A DNA stretch of 64,000 nt from Pseudomonas graminis. Lineage in GTDB: Bacteria; Pseudomonadota; Gammaproteobacteria; Pseudomonadales; Pseudomonadaceae. Positions within the stretch are counted from its first letter, which is position 1, and the number at the start of each line of letters is the position of its first letter. Below are positions 31,469 through 39,362 of the stretch, one piece after another. The position numbers and the translations under genes were made by a program. A model generated the notes under the pieces. The model worked only from the letters and a program-made list of their open reading frames with translations. It ran no database searches and had not been told where the DNA came from. The stretch is from positions 1 to 64,000 of the forward strand of contig NZ_FOHW01000032.1 in NCBI RefSeq assembly GCF_900111735.1, in the 5' to 3' direction.

Positions 31469-32920
31469 ATGCGTTTGTCTGAACTGAAAAACGCCGGTCG
31501 CACCCCGGCGCTGCCGATGAACATTGCGCTGGAGGATGCGGCCGGTCCTGCCGAGCTGCAGCTGCTCAGCCTGCTGCGCGTCCTGCCCGGTCAACGCTAC
31601 GTTGGCGCCGGCATCTGGCGCGGGCGCACGGTCCTGGCAAAGTTGCTGGTCGGTGCGAAAGCCCCTCGGCATTTCCAGCGTGAACGTGACGGCGTACAGG
31701 CGCTGGCCAAGCAAGGCTTGCCAACACCGTTGCTGCTGGCCGAAGGGCTGCAAGAAGGTGAGGGCGGCTGGCTGCTGTTCGAGTTTCTGGATCAGGCCGA
31801 AAGTCTGGGCGATGCCTGGCAATCGGTGGAAGAGCTGCCACCCCTGGCCGATGAACAGCAGTCAGTGCTCGGCGATGCACTGGCCGCCGTGGGCCAGATG
31901 CACGCCAAAGGCCTGTGGCAGGAGGACCTGCACCTGGACAACCTGCTGCGTCAGGGCTCGACCTTGTACTTGATCGACGGCGCGGGCATTCGCGTCGAAG
32001 AAGCGGGCAAACCGTTGTCCCGGCAGAAAGTGCTGGAAAACCTCGGCGTGTTCTTTGCCCAGTTGCCCAAGTCCCTTGAGCCGTTCACCGAAGAATTACT
32101 GGTCTATTACCTGCTGAGCAACGGCGAGCACGGTTTGCCGGTCGAGGCGCTGCAAAAGCAGATCGACAAGGTGCGCAGTTGGCGCTTGCGGGACTACCTG
32201 ATCAAGATCGGCCGTGAATGCAGCCTGTTCAGCGTCGATGATGGGCCGTCTGCCCTGCGCGCGATTCGTCGCGAGGAAGTCGCGGCAATGCAACCGGTGC
32301 TGGAAAAAGCCGACGCGCTGGTCGATGGCGGTCATCTGTACAAGACAGGGGGAGCGGCCAGCGTCGCCAAAGCTGACGTCGCTGGCCGTGAGCTGGTGAT
32401 CAAGCGCTACAACATCAAGAACCTGGCGCACTGGCTCAAGCGTTTCTGGCGCCCGTCCCGCGCCTGGCACTCATGGCGTGAAGGCAATCGGCTGCGTTTC
32501 CTCGGCATTGCAACGCCCAAACCGCTGGCGCTGCTGGAAAAACGCTTTTTATGGCTGCGCCGCGAAGCGTACCTGATCACCGAATTTCTGCCGGGCCCCG
32601 ACATCATCGAGCGCTTTGCGCCCTACGTTGCGTCCGGGGATGCGCCGGAAGCCGAATTGCAGGCGCTGGATCTGTTGTTTGCGCAGTTGATCCGCGAGCG
32701 CATCAGCCACGGCGATCTGAAGGGCCACAACGTGTTCTGGCACAACGATCGCTGGTCGCTCATTGATCTGGACGCCATGTGTCAGCATGGATCCCAAGCC
32801 TCGTTCGCGACGGCGTTCGCCAAAGACCGCGCGCGTTTCATGCGCAACTGGCCGGCGGACAGCGCGCTGCACCAAGTGCTGGAGCAGCGCCTTCCGACGG
32901 TGTCAAAAACGCCGGACTGA
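31469..32920 (+). CDS. Tandem kinase-fold protein of the LPS core locus, PA5006 type
   Basis: A 483-residue protein containing two kinase-like domains. The first (about residues 35-215) has the loop WQEDLHLDNLL and YLIDGAGIR. The second (about 270-470) has LVIKRYNIKN, HGDLKGHNVFW and SLIDLDAM. Both keep Asp and Asn in the loop, so both may be active. It is the last gene of the waa operon before the opposing toxin block, whose stop is only 4 bases away. Its substrate is unknown; core phosphorylation is the likely role from context. Confidence 0.87.
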   Translation: MRLSELKNAGRTPALPMNIALEDAAGPAELQLLSLLRVLPGQRYVGAGIWRGRTVLAKLLVGAKAPRHFQRERDGVQALAKQGLPTPLLLAEGLQEGEGGWLLFEFLDQAESLGDAWQSVEELPPLADEQQSVLGDALAAVGQMHAKGLWQEDLHLDNLLRQGSTLYLIDGAGIRVEEAGKPLSRQKVLENLGVFFAQLPKSLEPFTEELLVYYLLSNGEHGLPVEALQKQIDKVRSWRLRDYLIKIGRECSLFSVDDGPSALRAIRREEVAAMQPVLEKADALVDGGHLYKTGGAASVAKADVAGRELVIKRYNIKNLAHWLKRFWRPSRAWHSWREGNRLRFLGIATPKPLALLEKRFLWLRREAYLITEFLPGPDIIERFAPYVASGDAPEAELQALDLLFAQLIRERISHGDLKGHNVFWHNDRWSLIDLDAMCQHGSQASFATAFAKDRARFMRNWPADSALHQVLEQRLPTVSKTPD

Positions 32921-32924
32921 CCCG

Positions 32925-34073
32925 TCAGCTCACTTGATTCAGGTTCATCTCCACCAGAGCGTCGATCAGTGCCTGCACGTTGTCGAACGGCTGGCGATGA
33001 ACCCGCTGCCATGACTCGCGCTCGACGTAGACTTTGCCTGCAGTATTGAACCGTATCGGCGTGTGCTTGAGGGTGCGGTCCCTCGATCGATGCACGATCG
33101 TCGGTCTCAAGGGATCGGATTCGTCGAGCAGGAACATGCCCGGACTGTGCAATCCAGCGCTGGCCGGTGCGGCAAGTTGAGGGCGCTTGGGCAATTCGAC
33201 CTCCACGAGGAAATCGTTCTTCACCAGCACCGCCTCGTGACCCACCCCCGCAGGAACCTGCTCGCCAGGGTCGATCATGATGCCGCGGCTTTTGCCATGC
33301 GCCACGTCCATCACCCGTACACCGATCCCCTGTTCAAGCTCCGCGATGCCAGGCACGCTGTTTTTGAAGGTGTTGACATGGGTCTCACCCGCCAGCGCGA
33401 TCCACTTGTGCGCTCCCATCACCTCCTGATGTTTGCGTATCGTGCGAGACGCAAAATAGCTGAACACCTGCTGGCGCGTGGTGCTGGATTGGTTTGGCAG
33501 ATGGCGGATGAAGTAGCTGGCAGCGCAATCAATCGCGCGGATTTCAATGCCATGCCGTTTGGCCTGGACCACCAGCCTTTCAAACGAGTACACGCCTGTC
33601 GGGTCGGTCCGAAACGTTTTGTCCATGCGCTTGAGGTCATGCAGCAGACGTTTGCTCATCAGCCCGGTTTCGGCGAAGCGGTCCAGGTCGGCCTGATGCA
33701 GATCGGTCAACAGGTGCTCCATGTACAGCGTTCTTACGTTCTGGCGCGCCAGATGCTCCATGTTGTCGAGAATGAAGCGCTTGCTGGCGAGCGCCGAGTG
33801 GGACTCCCCAATCACGACCCCCGAGGTGTTTTCGTACAATTCCTCGATGAACATGCTCAACGGCGTGTCGGTCTTCACTTCAGGCAAAAGCACGCGCTCG
33901 GGTAAGGCGAGCGTGAGCACCGAGCGCGCGTCTTTCTGCAACGTACTCGCCAGTTCAAAGAATCTCTCACGTACCTCCACCAGATGACTTTCCACGAAGA
34001 AATAGTCGGGGTTAAGGCCTCGGTGACGGAAGTGGGCAAGGTCATGAAAGGTGGTCTGCATGTCGGCAGGCAC
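32925..34073 (-). CDS. Tiki/ChaN-like toxin domain, downstream part of a gene split by an amber codon
   Basis: A 382-residue frame from a GTG at 34073, with no Shine-Dalgarno before it or before the next ATG (34061). It is in the same frame as the 1627-residue toxin upstream, and only the TAG at 34101-34103 separates them (QSLIDNRYQ follows the TAG). The domain has paired GExH motifs, GESH at 89-92 and GETH at 229-232, and YMEH at 117-120, as in the EreA/ChaN/Tiki group and the dermonecrotic-toxin proteins of Pseudomonas. It is a diverged copy of the domain at the end of the upstream protein. It is probably a former C-terminal part of that protein, now untranslated, reinitiated or reached by readthrough. 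Confidence 0.6.
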   Translation of the reverse strand: MPADMQTTFHDLAHFRHRGLNPDYFFVESHLVEVRERFFELASTLQKDARSVLTLALPERVLLPEVKTDTPLSMFIEELYENTSGVVIGESHSALASKRFILDNMEHLARQNVRTLYMEHLLTDLHQADLDRFAETGLMSKRLLHDLKRMDKTFRTDPTGVYSFERLVVQAKRHGIEIRAIDCAASYFIRHLPNQSSTTRQQVFSYFASRTIRKHQEVMGAHKWIALAGETHVNTFKNSVPGIAELEQGIGVRVMDVAHGKSRGIMIDPGEQVPAGVGHEAVLVKNDFLVEVELPKRPQLAAPASAGLHSPGMFLLDESDPLRPTIVHRSRDRTLKHTPIRFNTAGKVYVERESWQRVHRQPFDNVQALIDALVEMNLNQVS

Positions 34074-34100
34074 TTGATAGCGGTTGTCGATCAGTGACTG

Positions 34101-37100
34101 CTAAATGGCGCCCAGCGGGTAGTCGTTGCTCCAGCTCGTGGCATCGGCGCGGGTCCAGTAGCCTGCCGGACTCCATTCAAAACCGTGCTCACCGGTATAA
34201 GGGTTCAGCTCGTTCCTGCGATGGGAGACGATGGCGCGGCGGTTAGGGTCAAGGCCCCATGCCATGGGTGAGCGCCGTTCAAGCAACCCATACAGAGCAT
34301 CGTCCAGCGAGGTCTCGGATGGACTCACAGGCGACGATGCGCCGGCCACATTGTCGATGTTCGGGTTGCCGATCTGTGCCTTGAAATCCGCACGCGACGC
34401 AGCGCTGCTGATGACGGCATCGCTGTCAACGGATATCTGGATCGGCGTGCCCAACGGCACGTCTTCGACGCGCAGGCTGAGTACCCCCTGCAGCTCACTG
34501 ATGCCGGGCCGTTGCTGCCAAGTGTTGGCTGTGCGGTGGTCGAGCAGGGCGATCCAGCGTCGGCCAGGGTGCGCCTGAACGTCGCCACTGATGACCTTGT
34601 TACCGAAGAAAACCGCCATCTTTTGCGGCGCGAGGGCGTCGCCGGCAGCGGATGCCACTTCGTTGTCGGCATAGTCGTAACTGACCGATGAGCTGAATGG
34701 CCGAACCTCAATGCCGTTTCGGTGTGCGGCTTTGATCAGGTGGTAATAGTCGTATTTGTCGCTGCCGTTTTTGAGCGCGCCCTCGTTCACGGTCTCCAGA
34801 TAATGCTTGAGCGTGTGGGAGCCACTGCGCGTTTTGCTGCCAAGCGCCTTGTATTTCTGAAGCTTGTGCGTGTGCTGGTCGGTCTGCAGATGTTCGATGT
34901 ACAGCACCTCGACCTTGCGCTCCGCCAGCAACGGCATGTGGTCTATCAGCAGCTGTTTGCTGGCGATGGACGTCGGCGCTTCGCCAATCACCAGACCGCT
35001 CGACTGCTCCAGTGCTGCGTCGAAAAAAGCTTGTGGCTTCACGTCATCTGCCAGGACCGGCAAATCGGGTTTACCCGGCAGGGGCGGATGCTCGAAGAAT
35101 GCCTTCGCATCGCGGTAGAGGTTGTGGCGCAGGGTCTGGTAGGTCGAACGGCCACCCTGGAAAATGTCCTCGAAAAACTCGTGCAGGCCAAAGGGTCCCT
35201 CATCAAAGCGCTCAGCCTGCCGCGGGCTCACGATGCCAAAGATGTAAGGTTGCAGCGATTCCGGCATTTCGTAATCGCTCACGTCGCCCACGGCTGTGGC
35301 GGGGCCTGCCAGGGTTTCGTCCAGACGGCTGAACGACGGGAAAACGCCGCCGCGCAATCCTGCGGCCTCAAGCATTTGCCACTGCCCATGACTGTTGAGG
35401 CGCACCGTTTGCCGGCCGAAGAATGCAAACGGGTTACGCGGGTCAACAATTTGCCAGGCGGCCAGCCGGACGTCGTACTGGACCTGGTATGTCTGGCCCT
35501 GCATTGAAATGTAGAAATTGCCGCCAACTACGCTGACACCCTGCCCGTGCGGGCGGCTCAGAGGGACGGCGTCCGCCAGAGATACATCAACGGCGTGAAG
35601 CGGATGTGCGAGCGTGTTCGCGCCCCGCACCGGTGCGCTGTCCTGCTGCAGTGCCTTCCATACGCCGGTGACGTCGGTTTGCGCGAAGTGACCCGTGGGC
35701 TGAAGCGTTTCGGGGATCAGCGCGTGGGTCCGGTGGAGCGGAACGTGGCGGTTGAGAGATTGCGGCGCGGCCCAGAACAGTTCGTTCTCCACCACGATCG
35801 GCTGCAGCGTCTCATCGGTGGTATGGGCAATCGAACGTGCATACCTGCCGGCCGCATTCTGGCCGGTCAGGTCCTTGAGCACATCCCCCAGCCCTTTCAT
35901 TCCGGAGTGCAGATCGCCCGCAGCGCCCGCCGTGTTCAGCCAGGCGCTGAGCACGTAGAAGCTGGCGGTGGCGTGATCCCGCTCGTCGAGGGCTTTTAAT
36001 GCGCGATAACCATCCGCGCCCGCGATGATCATGCCGACGGCAAAGCTGGCGGGCGGGAAGGGCAGGGTCACTGCAGTCGCGATCAGCTCCAGGCTGCTCC
36101 AGACCTGTCGGCAGAGCATGTCTGCACGACCGGTCTGGGTGTCCGCGACGTCCTGGAGCTTGCGCTCGATCACCTGGTTGAAGCACACGTCATACAGGTT
36201 GCTGAAAGGCTCGCTCGGCAGCGCGGGTTTGCGACCACCGCCTTTCTTCAGTTCAGCCAGAGCAAAGGCCAGCGGCATCCCGGCCTTCAAGCGGGCGCGG
36301 CTGAGGTAGTAATCGCCCATGCCTGCGCCCAGCAGTGTGTTGCTGAACATGGTGAGTGGACGGAAGAGACGACCGTCCGGCGCCTGCGGCGTGTACAACA
36401 GAACCTGTTCCAGCGAGCTCGCGTCAGGCGGCGCGAGCAGGAAGCAGCCGTGAATAATCTCTGCACGGGAAGCGATAACCATCACGTCCACGTTCAACTG
36501 CAGCGGATAGACGGGGTAGCGCAGGCGCTCCGCCGGGCTGCTGTGATGCATATTGAGGATGGAAGTGGTGAGCCAGCCCAGTTGCGAGGCGTCGATGTGG
36601 CCTTCGAGGAAGCTGCGCAAGGCGTCGGCGCGCATTTGCAGTTGTGTCAGCAGCAGGCTCTGTTGGCGGCGCCAGTCGTAACCCTCGCTTGCAGGTGCCA
36701 GCAGCTGTCCACGAATCATCGCGATGTACTGATCGGCGACCCATTGACCGCGAACCGAGCCGGCCACTTTTTCCGGACTCAGCGGCGTGAGGTCGACGCC
36801 CTCGGGGCCGGTGAAGGTGGCGGTTGTATCGGCAGCCGGGTTGAGCAGACCAAGTGTGTCGTCGTAACCGTCGCGCAGCATCTGGGTATATGACAGAGTT
36901 TCGCGGGGTGTATGAATGATGATGCGGTCAGGGTCCACCGCGTCGGGCGGCAGGCCCATCAGCGCGTTGATCTTGCGGCTGGCAGTCTGATGGACGTAGG
37001 TGTTGAAGTCGGTCACCTGGGTGTTCGGGGCGGCTTGGTAGGCTTCACCCGCCGCCACGATCGCCTCTTCCAGTGCCACCATCTTCTGACGCTGCTCGGC

Positions 37101-38984
37101 GGATGCCCGCAGGAACCAGTCCGGTGTGTGCAGCCGTTGCTCGGAGAGCATCACCTCAACGCGGGCCGACACCAGTGCACGCAAACCGCTGTTGTAATCA
37201 GGGAGGGTTGCGTAGCTGATCCAGTCCTGGGCAGGCGCAGGCTTTTCGCTCAAATCCTGCAGCTGGTCTTTCAGGGCGTCCCTTCTGCTCGCGGTGATCT
37301 GTTCCAGCAGGAACGGGTTCATGTCGGCGGACCGGCTCCAGCTCACGAGCTCGCCGAGCAACTGGCGCTCGTTGTCGAAGCGTTGGAAATGCCGGCCGCG
37401 CGGGCTGTCCGGAGTGAACATCAGCAACCCGTCCAACTGTCCCGATGCATCGAGCTTGCGCAACATCAGCATGTTGCTCAGGGTGTCACGGCCATTGAGC
37501 TTGATCTGTTGAACGATAACGGCCGGGTTTGTCGGGGCGACGGTGTCCGGATTCAGTGACTCGATGAGGGCCAGGTCGGAAGGTTGAATGTGGCCTTGCA
37601 ACTCTGCCCCACGGGCCTGCGCGATGAGCTGATGATGCATCGCTTCGCTCATCAGGCGCTGTGTGGCTGGCGAGCCGAGCGCCTGGCGCTGGGCGGGTCC
37701 GAAACGGCTCCGCAGGTCCAGCTCGGTGATGACGTCGACGAGGTACGCCGGGGTCAGTTCACTGTACTCAGGGTCAAGCGGCAGGCGGTTATAGGTGATT
37801 TGGCTATGGGTCTGGAAGGCCGAACCTGCCGCTGTGTCACCGGGGTGCAGGCCGTAAAGCGCCAGGTGCGTCAGCGTTCGGCTGACGGTGTAAGTTTCAC
37901 CGGTGACGGGCTGCGTTCGTTCGGTGCTGATCAGGACCTCGTTCGGATCAAGGTCAATCCCCAGATCATTGGCCAGTCGTGCGCGCAGACGGCTTCGCGC
38001 GAACTGTTGCGGGGACGCAGCGCCGTCCATGATGCTCATCAATGCGCTGCGCGCGTGCTCGTAACTCATCAGGCCCGAGGCGTAACGCTCGCGTTGCTCG
38101 GAGCTGGCCAGTTCAAGCCAGTCGGGGCGTGCTCGGCGTGCTTCGCGGTGGGCGCGGCGATCCTCGGCAGCCACAATGGCGCCGTCGGGGCCCCAGGATT
38201 TCGGCTGGCGGAGCAGTTCTTCAAGTCTGGCCAGCAGGGTCTGAGGCGACAGGCTGTGGGCGGTCTCGAACAGCGCGTCGATGTCTACACGCTGCCTGGC
38301 GAGCAGGTGATCAAAGGCGTGATCGTAGGGTGATCCCTTGATGGACGTTAGGTGAAAGTCTGAGGGGAGAGTGGTTTCCAGAAACACATCGCCCCCGGAT
38401 GAGACCTCGAGCCATGCATCGCGCGTGCTGTCGTGCATCAGGCGCAGGAGAGGCAGGCGCAGGAGTGGGTGATTGATGCGACGGGCGAGTGCTTGCTGCA
38501 GTGCCTGGTTCGAGACAAAGCCTTCAACGCCCTGTCCGGGCAACCAGAGCAGGGTCTGCTCCGGTTGGGCGGTCGCAACGATCGCGCCGGCGAATTCGAT
38601 GCGACGCTGTGCATCGAGCTGGAGTTCGAGGGCGCTGAAAACGACGTGCTCCCCCGCATCCATGCCCGGCAGGCATCGGGAATAGTCGCGGTGCAGTTCG
38701 CCTTCTTCGATGTTCAGCAGCAGGTCATCGCGCAGGGTCAGTTCGAGGCAAGTCACGAACAGCTCGCGCCGCGAAATGTCACGCGCACTGGCCTGCGCCC
38801 AAAAGCGCTCGCTGGCCGAGTGCAGAAGCGCTGCCTGCTCCAGGGGCGGGAGGCCGGATGATGCGTCAGTGAGATTCTTTGCGTCCGGTAGCTGCTGACA
38901 TTCGGCGTCGAGAACAGCGGCGAGCGTTGTCAGCCGATCCAGCGCAGGCGGGTTGGTTGAAAATGTATCCATGGCGTTAAGCAT
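34101..38984 (-). CDS. Giant DUF6543 (dermonecrotic-toxin type) protein with degenerate Tiki/ChaN-like domain
   Basis: A 1627-residue protein resembling large Pseudomonas toxins annotated as dermonecrotic-toxin or membrane-targeted effector proteins. There is no signal peptide. Long helical regions fill residues 1-950. A hydrophobic stretch at about 960-995 (PFPPASFAVGMIIAGADGY) could be membrane-active. The C-terminal part (about 1270-1560) matches the domain encoded just downstream, but GESH is GEAP (about 1335) and GETH is LDHR (about 1480); YIEH is kept. It ends in a TAG that interrupts a repeat-end motif. The ATG at 38984 is chosen; an ATG four codons later is possible. It opposes the LPS operon. 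Target cell and activity are unknown. Confidence 0.85.
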   Translation of the reverse strand: MLNAMDTFSTNPPALDRLTTLAAVLDAECQQLPDAKNLTDASSGLPPLEQAALLHSASERFWAQASARDISRRELFVTCLELTLRDDLLLNIEEGELHRDYSRCLPGMDAGEHVVFSALELQLDAQRRIEFAGAIVATAQPEQTLLWLPGQGVEGFVSNQALQQALARRINHPLLRLPLLRLMHDSTRDAWLEVSSGGDVFLETTLPSDFHLTSIKGSPYDHAFDHLLARQRVDIDALFETAHSLSPQTLLARLEELLRQPKSWGPDGAIVAAEDRRAHREARRARPDWLELASSEQRERYASGLMSYEHARSALMSIMDGAASPQQFARSRLRARLANDLGIDLDPNEVLISTERTQPVTGETYTVSRTLTHLALYGLHPGDTAAGSAFQTHSQITYNRLPLDPEYSELTPAYLVDVITELDLRSRFGPAQRQALGSPATQRLMSEAMHHQLIAQARGAELQGHIQPSDLALIESLNPDTVAPTNPAVIVQQIKLNGRDTLSNMLMLRKLDASGQLDGLLMFTPDSPRGRHFQRFDNERQLLGELVSWSRSADMNPFLLEQITASRRDALKDQLQDLSEKPAPAQDWISYATLPDYNSGLRALVSARVEVMLSEQRLHTPDWFLRASAEQRQKMVALEEAIVAAGEAYQAAPNTQVTDFNTYVHQTASRKINALMGLPPDAVDPDRIIIHTPRETLSYTQMLRDGYDDTLGLLNPAADTTATFTGPEGVDLTPLSPEKVAGSVRGQWVADQYIAMIRGQLLAPASEGYDWRRQQSLLLTQLQMRADALRSFLEGHIDASQLGWLTTSILNMHHSSPAERLRYPVYPLQLNVDVMVIASRAEIIHGCFLLAPPDASSLEQVLLYTPQAPDGRLFRPLTMFSNTLLGAGMGDYYLSRARLKAGMPLAFALAELKKGGGRKPALPSEPFSNLYDVCFNQVIERKLQDVADTQTGRADMLCRQVWSSLELIATAVTLPFPPASFAVGMIIAGADGYRALKALDERDHATASFYVLSAWLNTAGAAGDLHSGMKGLGDVLKDLTGQNAAGRYARSIAHTTDETLQPIVVENELFWAAPQSLNRHVPLHRTHALIPETLQPTGHFAQTDVTGVWKALQQDSAPVRGANTLAHPLHAVDVSLADAVPLSRPHGQGVSVVGGNFYISMQGQTYQVQYDVRLAAWQIVDPRNPFAFFGRQTVRLNSHGQWQMLEAAGLRGGVFPSFSRLDETLAGPATAVGDVSDYEMPESLQPYIFGIVSPRQAERFDEGPFGLHEFFEDIFQGGRSTYQTLRHNLYRDAKAFFEHPPLPGKPDLPVLADDVKPQAFFDAALEQSSGLVIGEAPTSIASKQLLIDHMPLLAERKVEVLYIEHLQTDQHTHKLQKYKALGSKTRSGSHTLKHYLETVNEGALKNGSDKYDYYHLIKAAHRNGIEVRPFSSSVSYDYADNEVASAAGDALAPQKMAVFFGNKVISGDVQAHPGRRWIALLDHRTANTWQQRPGISELQGVLSLRVEDVPLGTPIQISVDSDAVISSAASRADFKAQIGNPNIDNVAGASSPVSPSETSLDDALYGLLERRSPMAWGLDPNRRAIVSHRRNELNPYTGEHGFEWSPAGYWTRADATSWSNDYPLGAI

Positions 38985-39117
38985 TCCTGAGTGAGCTCCG
39001 CGCGAAAGGGCAGGCGCGAGCCGGGCGAGAGCCCGATGATTCGTTCAGCCACAAATCAATCAGAACGCCGGTGCGTGTGGTGCTAAATAGTTAACGCACA
39101 AGGTGAGGGGTGAAGGT

Positions 39118-39210
39118 GTAGGACCGGCTTCAGCCGGGAAGACGTCAAGTGCCATGTCACAAAATCAACGGCGTACACCCTGGCCGCCTCCCGGCTAAAG
39201 CCGGTCCCGC
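39118..39210. repeat. REPIN upstream of wapO
   Basis: GACCGGCTTCAGCCGGGA at about 39122 and its inverted partner TCCCGGCTAAAGCCGGTC at about 39188. They are the same family as the unit at 13-43. The doublet marks the boundary between the toxin block and the wapO part of the LPS locus. Confidence 0.8.
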
Positions 39211-39263
39211 ACGAGCATCGCGCGGCACTTCATTCCCTGCGACCACTTCCAGAGCCATTACGC

Positions 39264-39306
39264 TATAATCCCGCCCTTTAGCTGTCTGCCGCCGTGGCGC
39301 CAGACA
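39264..39306 (+). promoter_or_regulatory. wapO promoter (-10) and leader hairpin
   Basis: A perfect TATAAT at 39264-39269; no good -35 is visible. Just after the predicted start the leader folds as TGTCTGCCGCC / GGCGCCAGACA (39283-39306, one mismatch, very short loop). This gives wapO and the genes after it their own promoter, separate from waaF. Confidence 0.55.
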
Positions 39307-39362
39307 CACCTTATTTGTCAGGCGCGTGATGCCTGCATGCAGACTTAAGAGGCTAGACCCTA

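Larger units (their letters stand above)
38985..39362. other. Toxin-wapO divergent gap
   Basis: A 378-base region with no supportable gene. It holds the REPIN at 39118-39210, the wapO promoter at about 39264 and a leader hairpin at 39283-39306. The part next to the toxin (38985-39110) presumably carries its promoter, but I see no clear elements beyond GGAG and AGGA just before the toxin ATG. Confidence 0.5.

Noticed and set aside
34073..34103. Frameshift between the two toxin parts
   Set aside because: Both parts are in the same frame; only a single TAG separates them, so no frameshift is needed.
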